64,000 nucleotides of DNA, taken from Sipunculus nudus. Its lineage: Eukaryota; Annelida; Sipuncula; Golfingiida; Sipunculidae. Under the pieces are notes generated by a model. That model was not told the DNA's origin. It did no database searches and was given only the letters and a program-made list of their open reading frames with translations. The stretch lies in contig CM049306.1 in the NCBI GenBank assembly GCA_026874595.1, forward strand, positions 12,177,019 to 12,241,018, read 5' to 3'. Positions 25,525 to 38,639 of this stretch are shown piece after piece (within the stretch, counting starts at the first letter, position 1; each line of letters starts with the position of its first letter). Position numbers and translations under genes: made by a program.

Positions 25525-26608
25525 ACATCCAAAATTAAACAGTAAAGATTGCTAACAGAAAAACAAAAGAAGTAACGCACCAGGGGAAAACTATGGCGGG
25601 CGGAGGTTTGATGTGCTCTTGTTTCAACATATATCAGGACCTTGAAACTAGAAATGAGGCACAAAGATTAAACGGTCAATTTCATCCCCCGATAATTGCA
25701 ATCACCACCTGTCCTTGAAGCAAAATGCATATAGTCACCTTTTTTGTTGTCTGGTCACTAACCCGTGTACGTGTTTCTGACTACACGGGTATCGAGAAGT
25801 GTCACCGATAAAAGAAATGTCCACTCGGAATAAGTTGATAGACATAGCGATCAATATGCCTAGAAAACTATGTTTAAATCATAACAGCTTCCCTGCTGTC
25901 CAATCAACCTATAAAATCTAGTCACAGACAGACAATAAAACTTGATAGTAAATTAGTCTGGTGGTTAACTAGGCAGTGTATACTACTCTGTCACTACGGA
26001 TACCTCATCACGTGATGAGACAAAAGTCTATACCCGTCATGAAGTTGATGCTTTGGAAATTATCTGGCTGCCTTGCAGACAAAAACATTCTCTCCTGAAC
26101 AAATGGAAAATTATTGTCACATGTATACAGGAGATTTACAAAAAAGGTTCTGGCGTGCTGAACGAGATTCAAATAAGTGCAAAGTACCAAAGAAGGAGAC
26201 GATGCAAGGGTGAAATCAATAACTAATTTACTGGCATACGAAGAATTGATCTCGCAGGAATTGGATGCTATGCTTCTAAATATCAAAACTGCGCTAACTA
26301 TCTGCGGTAAATTAGTGCATAACCTGTTATTACATAACACATTTTAAAAATATTCTCCGCCTAAAAAGGTTGGAAGTTGTCAACAGTCCTTTTTATTTGC
26401 TTTACATTCATTTGTGCCTGAAAAGCATAACTACTCATACGCTTATTTAATAATAGGTCGAATTTTCCCCATACTTTGTTCCCGCATCGACCTGTCATTA
26501 AGACTTTTTTTATCGAGGCCATGTAAACGTTTCCAGAAAAACGCATACCAGCCCAGCGAGGAGTGTCCAGAGTCAATGTTGTTACATTGGATTTGATTGA
26601 CAGCTTAC
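25525..26608. other. Non-coding stretch
   Basis: No recognisable gene. The minus frame at 26008-26340 has no motif. Confidence 0.35.
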
Positions 26609-26876
26609 CGGCCAAAAATCCCGCGAGGATGGGCCACATGCCAACAAAGAGAATTCCAACACCTACGCTCTGATCACAGCGCCTGACCTCATTTACACGC
26701 TGTTGGAAATGAAAGAATTCTTCGGATATGGCAAGCTGCCAAACACCCGGCAAACTGACGCTGGGTAAGGTAAACTCTGATTGGCTCAGTGTGTAAACAA
26801 CGATGGCTGCACCGCAAGAGAACAAATAAGCAAACAATGGAGGATAACTAACTGACTCCAGACGTACCACACCAGC
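26609..26876 (-). CDS. Possible exon of a membrane protein (uncertain)
   Basis: The minus-strand frame is open from a stop just above 26876 to 26361. It contains a hydrophobic stretch, VGVGILFVGMWPILAGFLAG, that would span a membrane, and at its end the sequence GGCCG/GTAAGC is a strong 5' splice site (donor GT at 26607-26608). Upstream in the same frame is FFHFQQRVNEVRRCDQ. I see no in-frame ATG before MWPIL, so either translation starts there (a CCAAT box lies at 26780-26784 on this strand) or the exon continues from an upstream acceptor. The Gly-rich helix faintly recalls 4-TM families such as MS4A, but I do not assign it. It may be chance. Confidence 0.25.
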
Positions 26877-26897
26877 AAGTTAGTGTAGAGACTGGGC

Positions 26898-26923
<26 letters not shown>
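26898..26923. repeat. Poly-G run
   Basis: About 26 consecutive G. Assembly errors are common at such runs, so the exact length is unreliable. Confidence 0.9.
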
Positions 26924-26928
<5 letters not shown>

Positions 26929-27414
26929 TATTGCGCAGGAGGGAATTCAACACGGACAGCACCGCCTGGTAGCCAAACCTGACGTAGAAATGCGGTATCG
27001 TGCAGCGGTTACAGTGGAGCGATTAGTTTGATATAGCGTAAGAAACCGCTGCTTATGGAGTGTATCGAACACCCTGTTATTTTCTGGAAGCGCATACATG
27101 GCTACGATAAAATAAGCTTAATGTAATAAGAGATCGATGGAGCGGAAACAAAGTGGGAGCAAAATTCGACCTATTATTTAATAAGAGTTAACTACTTTTA
27201 ACGTCATAGCTGTAGTGCCGTGAAAATTTAGCCATTTGCACAGTTTAAGAGTATCGACTATGGTTTGCCGAATACAACATACGACATTCTGTGAAAAACT
27301 GTGAGCAAGTATATCGAAAACCGCAAGTTGAGTACGGAATGGAGGAAAAGGTATTCTTATCCCGTTTCACCGGAAGATTTAAGAGTATAATAAAGAAAGA
27401 GGCACTTTGTCAGC
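26924..27414. other. Non-coding stretch before the 63-bp array
   Basis: An open frame from 27291 runs into the minisatellite (VFLSRFTGRFKS...), but no family resemblance is seen. Confidence 0.4.
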
Positions 27415-30400
27415 CACCTTCAGTAAATCGTTTTACTGTTACACAATGTGTATTGTACTACACTAAACACGTGCTGGTAGGTTCAGTGAATCGTGTTACT
27501 GTTACTCAGTGTGTGTATTGTGTCACACTAAACGCGTGCTGGTTGGTTAAGTGAATCGTGTCACTGTTACTCAGTGTGTAATGTATCACACTAAACACGT
27601 GCTGGTAGGTTCAGTGAATCGTGTCACTGTTACTCAGTGTGTGTATTGTGTCACACTAAACACGTGCTGGTTGGTTAAGTGAATCGTTTTACTGTTACTC
27701 AGTGTGTATTGTATCACACTAAACACGTGCTGGTTGGTTCAGTGAATCGTTTTACTGTTACTCAGTGTGTATTGTATCACACTAAACACGTGCTGGTTGG
27801 TTCATGGAATCGTTTTACTGTTACTCAGTGTGTAATGTATCACACTAAACACGTGCTGGTTGGTTCTTTGAATCGTGTTACTGTTACTCAGTGTGTATTG
27901 TATTATACTAAACACGTGCTGGTTGGTTCATGGAATCGTTTTACTGTTACTCAGTGTGTAATGTATCACACTAAACACGTGCTGGTTGGTTCTTTGAATC
28001 GTGTTACTGTTACTCAGTGTGTATTGTATCACACTAAACACGTGCTGGTTGGTTCATGGAATCGTTTTACTGTTACTCAGTGTGTAATGTATCACACTAA
28101 ACACGTGCTGGTTGGTTCTTTGAATCGTGTTACTGTTACTCAGTGTGTATTGTATTATACTAAACACGTGCTGGTTGGTTCATGGAATCGTTTTACTGTT
28201 ACTCAGTGTGTAATGTATCACACTAAACACGTGCTGGTTGGTTCTTTGAATCGTGTTACTGTTACTCAGTGTGTATTGTATCACACTAAACACGTGCTGG
28301 TTGGTTCAGTGAATCGTTTTACTGTTACTCAGTGTGTATTGTATCACACTAAACACGTGCTGGTTGGTTCAGTGAATCGTTTTACTGTTACTCAGTGTGT
28401 AATGTATCACACTAAACACGTGCTGGTTGGTTCTTTGAATCGTGTTACTGTTACTCAGTGTGTATTGTATTATACTAAACACGTGCTGGTTGGTTAAGTG
28501 AATCGTTTTACTGTTACTCAGTGTGTATTGTATCACACTAAACACGTGCTGGTTGGTTCAGTAAATCGTTTTACTGTTACACAATGTGTATTGTACTACA
28601 CTAAACACGTGCTGGTAGGTTCAGTGAATCGTGTCACTGTTACTCAGTGTGTGTATTGTGTCACACTAAACACGTGCTGGTTGGTTAAGTGAATCGTTTT
28701 ACTGTTACTCAGTGTGTATTGTATCACACTAAACACGTGCTGGTTGGTTCAGTGAATCGTTTTACTGTTACTCAGTGTGTATTGTATCACACTAAACACG
28801 TGCTGGTTGGTTCATGGAATCGTGTTACTGTTACTCAGTGTGTATTGTATTATACTAAACACGTGCTGGTTGGTTCAGTGAATCGTTATACTGTTACTCA
28901 GTGTGTATTGTATCATACTAAACACGTGCTGGTTGGTTCAGTGAATCGTTTAACTGTTACTCAGTGTGTAATGTATCACACTAAACACGTGCTGGTTGGT
29001 TCTTTGAATCATGTTACTGTTACTAAGTGTGTATTGTATTATACTAAACACGTGCTGGTTGGTTAAGTGAATCGTTTTACTGTTACTCAGTGTGTATTGT
29101 ATCACACTAAACACGTGCTGGTTGGTTCAGTGAATCGTTTTACGGTTACTAAGTGTGTATTGTATCACACTAAACACGTGCTGGTTGGTTCAGTGAATCG
29201 TTTTACTGTTACTCAGTGTGTATTGTATTACACTAAACACGTGCTGGTTGGTTCATGGAATCGTGTTACTGTTACTCAGTGTGTATTGTATTATACTAAA
29301 CACGTGCTGGTTGATTCAGTGAATCGTTTTACTGTTACTCAGTGTGTAATGTATCACACTAAACACGTGCTGGTTGGTTCTTTGAATCATGTTACTGTTA
29401 CTAAGTGTGTATTGTATTATACTAAACATGTGCTGGTTGGTTAAGTGAATCGTTTTACTGTTACTCAGTGTGTATTGTATCACACTAAACACGTGCTGGT
29501 TGGTTCAGTGAATCGTTTTACTGTTACTCAGTGTGTATTGTATCACACTAAACACGTGCTGGTTGGTTCTTTGAATCGTGTTACTGGTACTCAGTGTGTA
29601 TTGTATTATACTAAACACGTGCTGGTTGGTTAAGTGAATCGTTTACTGTTACTCAGTGTGTATTGTATCACACTAAACACGTGCTGGTTGGTTCAGTAAA
29701 TCGTTTTACTGTTACACAATGTGTATTGTACTACACTAAACACGTGCTGGTAGATTCAGTGAATTGTGTCACTGTTACTCAGTGTGTTTATTGTGTCACA
29801 CTAAACACGTGCTGGTTGGTTCATGGAATCGTGTTACTGTTACTCAGTGTGTATTGTATTATACTAAACACGTGCTGGTTGGTTCAGTGAATCGTTTTAC
29901 TGTTACCCAGTGTGTATTGTATCACACTAAATACGTGCTGGTTGGTTCATGGAATCGTTATACTGTTACTCAGTATGTATTGTATTATACTAAACACGTG
30001 CTGGTTGGTTCAGTGAATCGTTTTACTGTTACTCAGTGTGTATTGTATCACACTAAACACGTGCTGGTTGGTTCTTTGAATCGTGTTACTGTTACTCAGA
30101 ATGTATTGTATTAAACTAAACACGTGCTGGTTGGTTCAGTGAATCGTTTTACTGTTACTCAGTGTGTATTGTATCACACTAAACACGTGCTGGTTGGTTC
30201 TTTGAATCGTGTTACTGTTACTAAGTGTGTATTGTATCACACTAAACACGTGCTGGTTGGTTCAGTGAATCGTTTTACTGTTACTCAGTGTGTATTGTAT
30301 TACACTAAACACGTGCTGGTTGGTTCAGTAAATCGTGTTACTGTTACTCAGTGTGTATTGTATCACACTAAACACGTGCTGGTCGGTTCTTTGAATCGTG

Positions 30401-32525
30401 TTACTGTTACTCAGTGTGTATTGTATTATACTAAACACGTGCTGGTTGGTTCAGTAAATCGTTTTACTGTTACACAATGTGTATTGTACTACACTAAACA
30501 CGTGCTGGTAGATTCAGTGAATTGTGTCACTGTTACTCAGTGTGTTTATTGTGTCACACTAAACACGTGCTGGTTGGTTCATGGAATCGTGTTACTGTTA
30601 CTCAGTGTGTATTGTATTATACTAAACACGTGCTGGTTGGTTCAGTGAATCGTTTTACTGTTACCCAGTGTGTATTGTATCACACTAAATACGTGCTGGT
30701 TGGTTCATGGAATCGTTATACTGTTACTCAGTATGTATTGTATTATACTAAACACGTGCTGGTTGGTTCAGTGAATCGTTTTACTGTTACTCAGTGTGTA
30801 TTGTATCACACTAAACACGTGCTGGTTGGTTCTTTGAATCGTGTTACTGTTACTCAGAATGTATTGTATTAAACTAAACACGTGCTGGTTGGTTCAGTGA
30901 ATCGTTTTACTGTTACTCAGTGTGTATTGTATCACACTAAACACGTGCTGGTTGGTTCTTTGAATCGTGTTACTGTTACTAAGTGTGTATTGTATCACAC
31001 TAAACACGTGCTGGTTGGTTCAGTGAATCGTTTTACTGTTACTCAGTGTGTATTGTATTACACTAAACACGTGCTGGTTGGTTCAGTAAATCGTGTTACT
31101 GTTACTCAGTGTGTATTGTATCACACTAAACACGTGCTGGTCGGTTCTTTGAATCGTGTTACTGTTACTCAGTGTGTATTGTATTATACTAAACACGTGC
31201 TGGTTGGTTCAGTGAATCGTTTTACTGTTACTCAGTGTGTATTGTATCACACTAAACACGTGCTGGTTGATTCAGTTAATCGTTTTACTGTTACTAAGTG
31301 TGTATTGTATCACACTAAACACGTGCTGGTTGGTTCAGTGAATCGTTTTACTGTTACTCTGTGTGTATTGTATTACACTAAACACGTGCTGGTTGGTTCA
31401 GTAAATCGTGTTACTGTTACTCAGTGTGTATTGTATCACACTAAACACGTGCTGGTTGGTTCAGTTAATCGTTTTACTGTTACACAATGTGTATTGTACT
31501 ACACTTAACACGTGCTAGTTGATTCAGTAAACCGTTTTACTGATACTCAGTGTGTATTGTATTATACTAAACACGTGCTGGTTGGTTCAGTGAATCGTTT
31601 TACTGTTACTCAGTGTGATTGTATCACACTAAACACGTGCTGGTTGGTTCTTTGAATCGTGTTACTGTTACTCAGAATGTATTGTATTAAACTAAACACG
31701 TGCTGGTTGGTTCAGTGAATCGTTTTACTGTTACTCAGTGTGTATTGTATCACACTAAACACGTGCTGGTTGGTTCTTTGAATCGTGTTACTGTTACTAA
31801 GTGTGTATTGTATCACACTAAACACGTGCTGGTTGGTTCAGTGAATCGTTTTACTTTTACTCAGTGTGTATTGTATTACACTAAACACGTGCTGGTTGGT
31901 TCAGTAAATCGTGTTACTGTTACTCAGTGTGTATTGTATCACACTAAACACGTGCTGGTCGGTTCTTTGAATCGTGTTACTGTTACTCAGTGTGTATTGT
32001 ATTATACTAAACACGTGCTGGTTGGTTCAGTGAATCGTTTTACTGTTACTCAGTGTGTATTGTATCACACTAAACACGTGCTGGTTGATTCAGTTAATCG
32101 TTTTACTGTTACTAAGTGTGTATTGTATCACACTAAACACGTGCTGGTTGGTTCAGTGAATCGTTTTACTGTTACTCTGTGTGTATTGTATTACACTAAA
32201 CACGTGCTGGTTGGTTCAGTAAATCGTGTTACTGTTACTCAGTGTGTATTGTATCACACTAAACACGTGCTGGTTGGTTCAGTTAATCGTTTTACTGTTA
32301 CACAATGTGTATTGTACTACACTTAACACGTGCTAGTTGATTCAGTAAACCGTCTTACTGATACTCAGTGTGTATTGTATCATACTTATCACGTGCTGGT
32401 TGGTTAAGTGAATCGTTTTATTGTTATTCAGAGTGTTTTGTACTACAATAAACTCGTGCTGGTTGGTTCAGTAAATTGTGTTACTGTTACTCAGTGTGTA
32501 TTGTACCACACTTAACACGTGCAAT
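27415..32525. repeat. 63-bp minisatellite, ~80 units, with higher-order duplications
   Basis: About 5.1 kb of head-to-tail 63-bp units, containing 'ttactgttactcagtgtg', 'tattgtatcacactaaac' and 'cacgtgctggttggtt'. Nearly every unit has a CACGTG E-box palindrome. Dimer alternation (ttcatgg/ttctttg variants) is clear at 27785-28300. A 758-bp block near 29690-30450 is repeated at 30451, and an 818-bp block at 30858 is repeated at 31676. Units decay at the right end (32340-32525). Because 63 is a multiple of three, long frames arise (up to 272 codons, with the core TVTQCVLYHTKHVLVG), but single-base slips break them and the variants change amino acids freely, so no protein is inferred. Confidence 0.97.
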
Positions 32526-33716
32526 TTCGTTGATAGTCATAAAGATTTAATTTTAAATGGCAAAGACTGCCGATATATACATCAGTGTGTTTCAGTCTGC
32601 CCGCAGAATGCCGATATTGACCTAAACTTTTTTTCAATCTGCCAGGTGACCTCAAGGTGTTTTCAATCTGTTCACAGACTGCCGATACTGTTTTCAGTTT
32701 TGAACTTTTAGAGATCAAATGATATCCCAAAAGGGAACTTTATCGGCTGACCACATTTATATATATCTTAAAACTAACCTGATCAAGGTGAAAGCTCGAT
32801 TATATGTCGCTCATTCTGTTAAAACCTATTCCAGGAATTATATCTGATTAATTTAGGGATCAGAATGGAATCACTTCAATCATCATAAATACTTCGGGAG
32901 TGGGTTCATTCAGCACAAGTAGAAAAACTGAGATCTATAACATATCTCTTGGACTGTTCAAAACATGGATTGCCCGTAATTACCAGTTTTAGTTTACATG
33001 AAATATATATAAAACTTGTTTAAATGAATACTCCAAAATAAAAATTGATATAACTGTGATTCAAGTTGAATGATTCTAATTTGTGATTCTAGTAGCTGAT
33101 ATAAGGACTGAACACAGCATGATACAAATCCTGATATTGATTGCTTTTAATTTTTCTGGTGTGGTCAGTGCTCCATGTATATACGAACAGACTACATCAG
33201 TGCTCACTCGGGCAAATCTAGATCGTTAGATTTATCTTTTTTCCTAATTCATGTGCCAACTTAAGAGTAGATAAAATAATCCTACCCTGTAGCGTAGTTT
33301 GTTGAGAAGCTTCGTGAGGTGAGAGATGTCCAGGACACGAGTCACTGAGCTTATTTAGAAAAAAGTCCGCTTTCAGTGTAAGAATAGGTCAGAAAGGAAA
33401 TGAAGGACTTGGGGAGCGGTAATCAAAAAGAGAAACAACGGTTTGCCCTGAAATAAGGTAAGAATGAAGTGACAGTTAATAAGAGCAGTGTTCAACATGA
33501 ACATGGCGTTCTGTTTTACGTGCAACACAGCGGGAATAGCTCTTCGACTTTTTTGTATTTTCAACATAATGAAGGCAAACGCAACCCATACACGCACAGA
33601 AGCAGATCTGGGTCCTTCAATATACTTTTCCTGTGTACAGTTTTGTAAACGCTTAACAGTGTCTCTCAGGGTAGTTCAGAAATGGAAAATAAATTTGCCT
33701 TGAAATAAGTCTGTTA
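32526..33716. other. Non-coding stretch
   Basis: No gene recognised. A mild local repeat of 'tcagtctgcc...gactgccgata' phrases lies at 32560-32700. Confidence 0.4.
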
Positions 33717-33915
33717 CCCAGGGGCGGATCCAGGATGGAGGGGGGGGGGGGAAGAGGGGTTCAACCAGTAGGATTAATGACAGGTCACAAAGCCTAAATA
33801 AAGGTTCAGGTCCGGAAAGGGGAGGGGGTATGCCGCAAAACCCTTAAATAAGGTTGAATGAAATGGGGGGGGGGGGGGGGGGGGGCGGACCCCTTAAACA
33901 CCCCCCCCTCCCGAT
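33717..33915. mobile_element. Fragment of a GGCGGATCC-ended repeat with G runs
   Basis: Starts with CCCAGGGGCGGATCCAGGATGG, a terminal motif seen in reverse near 20845. It contains G runs (33739-33751, 33867-33885) and ends near 'cggaccccttaaacaccccccc'. Boundaries are approximate, and the class (miniature DNA element) is inferred. Confidence 0.4.
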
Positions 33916-34312
33916 CGTCTTCTGTTAACTTGTACTATATTAAGGTGGAACTTGTTCACTACTGACAGTATTTGCAGATAAAACACGTGTAGTTCAATGT
34001 GTATGTACATATACATGTTAAAAAGGGGATATAATATAAACACCTTATTCAATATTCAATGTATCAAGCTGTTCATACTGAACCTAAACAGTCTTTCTGG
34101 AATGAGGTCATATATAAACTTGCTGTAAGCTTAACAAAACTAAATGCAGATAATACGATTACATATACGTGATTATATACGCCATTCCCCCCCCCCCCCC
34201 CCCCCAGCAGTGTTGAATTTGTGATGGGAGCTTGCATGAAGTGCATCGATACAATCTTTTATCATTTAAAAGTGTGAAAGGGCTGATATAGCTTGTGAGG
34301 CGGCTTCACCAG
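33916..34312. other. Non-coding stretch with poly-C run
   Basis: C run at about 34187-34205. Nothing else recognised. Confidence 0.4.
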
Positions 34313-34374
34313 TCTTCACCGAGGTACTGGGTCAAACTCAAGGAGAAGAACGTGTGTCAGAAGAGAGCCACCAA
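34313..34374 (+). other. Exon-like segment, unassigned
   Basis: Sixty-two bases bounded by an AG and by AA/GTAAGC, open in two frames. One frame reads SSPRYWVKLKEKNVCQKRATK. With the next candidate (34684-34775) the phases allow either an early stop or an open continuation. No protein family is recognised, and such pairs occur by chance in AT-rich DNA. Confidence 0.18.
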
Positions 34375-34683
34375 GTAAGCCTTAATTACTGGTGCGATAC
34401 AATTTGAATCAGTCTCCTCCTTCCCGAACCTTGTCCCCATAATATTAATGTTTACAAATGCATTAACTTGGAAATTTATTTTTTAAAATAAATATCATTT
34501 ATATTAAATTGGTGAATGCAATCGGACATTATTATCATGGCCCAGCACATATTCAAAGAAGCTGTGAAAGGCTGCCATTTGCATTTATGAAATAATATAA
34601 ACGAAATTCCTCAAATATATACATGCAAAGATGCCAGTTTCCAAACTCCCTATGGAATATTCGAGTTGCTTTTTATTGAACAG

Positions 34684-34775
34684 GGATGTCGTGCTAGTGT
34701 AATGAAGACGTTTGAAGCAGCCGCCCAAAAACTATATCCAAAGACAACCCCGACATCCGAACAATCATGTGTACG
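34684..34775 (+). other. Exon-like segment, unassigned
   Basis: Ninety-two bases between a pyrimidine-rich tract ending ttgaacag and the donor TACG/GTATGT. One frame is open, with the central part VMKTFEAAAQKLYPKTTP. I cannot name a family. Confidence 0.2.
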
Positions 34776-35824
34776 GTATGTTGAATAGGCCTATCGTTCT
34801 GCTGTAGCAGGGATTAATGAAAAAAACATATATGTGAAGTATCATGGTCCATATGCACAGATATGTACCATATACGTATAATATATTTGCCTGGATATGT
34901 AGTAAACTAACCTTATGATGATCACATACACACCCATTGGTTCACTATATCCTACAGCACAGTGGTTTCATTCACTTTGAGCTGTTTTATTGCTGGTTTG
35001 GCATCTGCCTACAGTTCTCATATGACATGCGCAGGGAATGAAACAGCATGTCTCTGTAGGTTTTTGTAGTCGGGGTGACTAGATAGGAGGCAGACAAAAT
35101 ACCAGGCCAGCTTGAAGTCATGTAATACGTATACATTCCTGACAGGTTTTGTTGAATAAAAGGTCTTTTGGTGCTCGGGGCAACACCCTGCTGTCAGTAA
35201 ATATTTCCTCTACGTTATTACCGAAAACTACACTTTTATCTATGTATATACCGCTGTTAGAATGGTATGCGAATGGTGTCTATTTTTAGATTTTATCTAT
35301 GGCTCCATTAGTGGCACAACGACCCCAAACCTGTACAAAATGTTGACACGATGTTTATAAAAAGAACCGGGCATCCCTTTGTGATGTCACAGTTGCCTTT
35401 GGATGCAAAACACGTGCGCTTTATAGCTTTTTCCCCGTGAGTATAGAATATCAGTATAATAAACCATAGAATAATACGGAAAACTGAAATATCCATTTTA
35501 ATAATCTACGCATTTAATTATTTTTTATATTTTTTTTTGGTCAAAAGACCGCAATTGATTTATTTGGGTTAATCTTACTTTAATTTGCCTCGTAAAATGA
35601 AGTTTAGACATTTTTGCTTTGACTCAAATATGAACTGTCAACCCCCGAGAGTCATAAAGACACAAGATCCGAAAATTCATTGTCTGAATCTGATATGGCG
35701 CATGAATTATAGCACTATCCCCACCTCATATTGGAATAAATATTCTAAAAAGTGAACAACATAATTTGATGATTTCAGTGAATGAAAACTAACCAAAAAA
35801 ACTCATAAATAACTATAACTTGAA
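34776..35824. other. Non-coding stretch
   Basis: No gene, RNA or tandem repeat recognised. Confidence 0.4.
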
Positions 35825-36049
35825 ATGAACGAAATCACACTAACTCTTGACATCATCAAAAAGAGCATGCACTTAATGATGATAATGACAGGAAAGGGAA
35901 AGTTACACGGACTAAAGGACAGTGCAACGACTGACAGCTATCCGGCGGACGAGGAAACCAAGGTGTATCTCCAGGAGCCATCAGATAATGAAAGACTGAC
36001 AAAGTGTCAGCCGTGTGTTCAACTAATGGGCGTTCACAATAACGTGTAA
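35825..36049 (+). CDS. Small open frame of unknown status (74 codons)
   Basis: An ATG-started frame, MNEITLTLDIIKKSMH and onward, with a more balanced base composition than its flanks. It contains DSYPADEETKVYLQEPSDN. There is no signal peptide, membrane segment or known domain. It could be a small gene, an exon (AAG/GTGTAT at about 35962 is donor-like) or chance. The antisense frame over the same region is also open, which weakens the call. Confidence 0.2.
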   Translation: MNEITLTLDIIKKSMHLMMIMTGKGKLHGLKDSATTDSYPADEETKVYLQEPSDNERLTKCQPCVQLMGVHNNV

Positions 36050-37689
36050 ACCTGTACCGTACTGGTACAGATATGTCATGAATAGAATACTGCTGGGAGA
36101 GGATGCTTATCAAACCAATCACAAGACAGTTGCCAGTTTTCTTCACTCACTGACCTCTGTGTACGCATTTTAAGAGACAGCTGAAAGGTCACCAAACTCG
36201 GCATACCGAATGACAAACAACATGCACTAAGTCTAAATGTGTTTAAGATGCAGATGGTCACGTAAAATGGCGAATACTGAGGCTATATTTGATAAAAATT
36301 AAGAATAAGTTTCATTTTTATAAATTTGTACAACCCTGGTGATCTCTTCTGTATACGGATATGGCTTCACGTATGAAATGCCTTGCTCGTGAAGTCTTTG
36401 GACCGTAAATATAAAATATATCTTTAACAGTTAAGAATTAGAGATTTAATTAAAGCGTGTTCACTTTAGTGCTCAAGTACTTAAAAGTGGAACTAGCTTA
36501 TGTAGAATTACCAATTTCAGGTAAATCATTACAGTCATTTGAGAAATCTAGAATGAATTGCCGACAGGACCATCACATATAACTTTGAAAGCTATGACAT
36601 ACGGGGCTGATGTCTCTTGTATTTGCATACTCATTCCTGAGAGACAGCACCAAAAAAGTCCAACGAACTGCTTTAATTGAATTTTGCGAAATACCTTAAT
36701 ATCCTGGATTATCCTTACTACCCAGTGACAAAATAATTAATGTGGATTCGAAGGTGACAGGCTTCTGGTAAATATGAATGCAAGTGATATATCATTAAAA
36801 TATATCCCCTCATTTGAGGAAGTGAACAATAAACATACAAGCACGAACAAGTGGAACGAGTGCAATAACTCAAGGGGAAAATTAAAGGTGATATCCAAAA
36901 GACGCAAGAAAATGATCAGCCTTAATTTCCTCGTCCTCACCAAATACTATAGTATATGCTCATTTGAAGGGACATGACAAAGTTTAATACAATACTTCCT
37001 AGAGAACAACCAATTAGCATATTGATCATTAACAAACTTTGTTTAACATCTTTTTTAAAAATTGTTCATTGAACATGTGTGAAATCCGGAGAATTGTCTG
37101 CCCTGGCTCTTTATCTGCATCAGCACACTTGGAAATATTGAGAGAATTCGTCAGCGTGATTACAAGTAAAAGTTAAGAAAGCCATTTTTTTTTCATAATT
37201 GTCTTTTGCTGTTCTATCTTTTTACCTCTGTGTTCGCGTGTCTATGAAAAAAATGGGGGGGGGGGGGGGGGGTATTGTACACACATATAGTTGCCTGTTT
37301 ACGTTTTTGGACTACATGGAAGATGCATGAGACTCTCATGATCACATATTTGTATAAATATCAGTATCTCAACCAAATGACTGTTATATCCATGAGAAAA
37401 TAGGCCTACCCATTCGGAAAGTATGGAACCATATTAACTAACATGAGACGGTGATAAAAATAATTGAAATTTTACATTTTCAAATAGGAAAAAACAAAAT
37501 TTGATAAGCATGTTAAAACAAGCCAGTTAGGTATAAATTACATCGTCTAATAAATGATAATTGCAGCATTTTTCCGTTGACTTATGCAATAAGGAAAAAT
37601 TGGTAATAAGCCTAACTGTATAATATACCTATATAAATATGAGAATTAATTAATCCTGATTTTTTTCACACATCTACCAATAATTATGA
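36050..37689. other. Non-coding stretch with poly-G run
   Basis: G run at about 37255-37272. Otherwise nothing recognised. Confidence 0.4.
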
Positions 37690-38330
37690 TAAACCACAGC
37701 TGTCTATCCAGACCACAGTTATCGTCCATAAATTTTATGTGAACGGATGGGCCCTGTGATCTAGACCTTGTGTCCCAGATATCGAAGAGAATTTTCCCCT
37801 ATTGGCAGGTGAGCCACATGTAAAATATGGAACATTTGTGATGAAAAGTTTGGTTAAAATGCATCCGCAGTTTTTTAAAAGAAGTGTCCTTGACCTTGGA
37901 TATCATGACCCCAAATCCACAGGGTTTTTTTAGTGGTTGGTCATATATAAGTTAAGGTTGAGACAAAATTTCAACCCAAACTGGGGTTGTCATCTGGAAA
38001 CAAATTTGTGGACAAATGACCCTTGTGACCCAAAAATCCATAAGATTCTTCCGATATTGACAGGTGAGCTATATGCGCAAGATGGAGGGTTTGGGATTAA
38101 AAGTTTGGCTTAAAATGCTTCCAGAATCTTTTAAAAGTGGGTCCTGTGACCTTGACCTTTGGCCTCATGATCCATTAGGGTTCTTGATATGTGGCGGGCA
38201 ATACAAAGTCAAGTTTCAAAACCATTTGTCAATCCAAAATTGAGTTATCATCAAATTTGTGGACGGACAGACAGACAGATGAAAAGACGGACGGACACGC
38301 TTATGATAAAAAAGCACAATGTTTCAGGAC
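37690..38330. repeat. Second copy of the TGACCT-rich repeat family
   Basis: Related to 2866-3900: shares 'aagtttggcttaaaatgc', 'ttttaaaagtgggtcctgtg', a doubled TGACCT (38147-38158), 'gttatcatc...aaatttgtgga' and a terminal ACAG/ACGG tract (38262-38300). The downstream ~100 bases ('tgacatgattgctgtcagtttatag') also match the flank at 3965-4030, so the family extends past the tetranucleotide tract. Confidence 0.75.
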
Positions 38331-38639
38331 ACTAGGTGACACCACAGCTGAGAAACTGACATGATTGCTGTCAGTTTATAGTCTAAAAAATAGAATAAAA
38401 TCCTAAAAAATTAGAAACAAAGCCTTCAGGCCTAATGAGAACCAGTGGAATACGGTAAAGATCAGGTATTATGCTTCCATGATAACATGCTTGACCATTA
38501 TTTGTAAAGTACTTGATTAATTTTCAAAAACATATGCGCTATTCACTTGTACGATGCAATTACTAAACATTTTAAAATCAAGTACAAGCACCAATTACAC
38601 ACACATTAATAGCGAAATACTGGAATGGATACACACACG

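Noticed and set aside
27415-32525. CRISPR-like regular repeat array
   Set aside because: Units are directly contiguous 63-mers with no unique spacers, and the surrounding sequence is animal nuclear DNA with introns.
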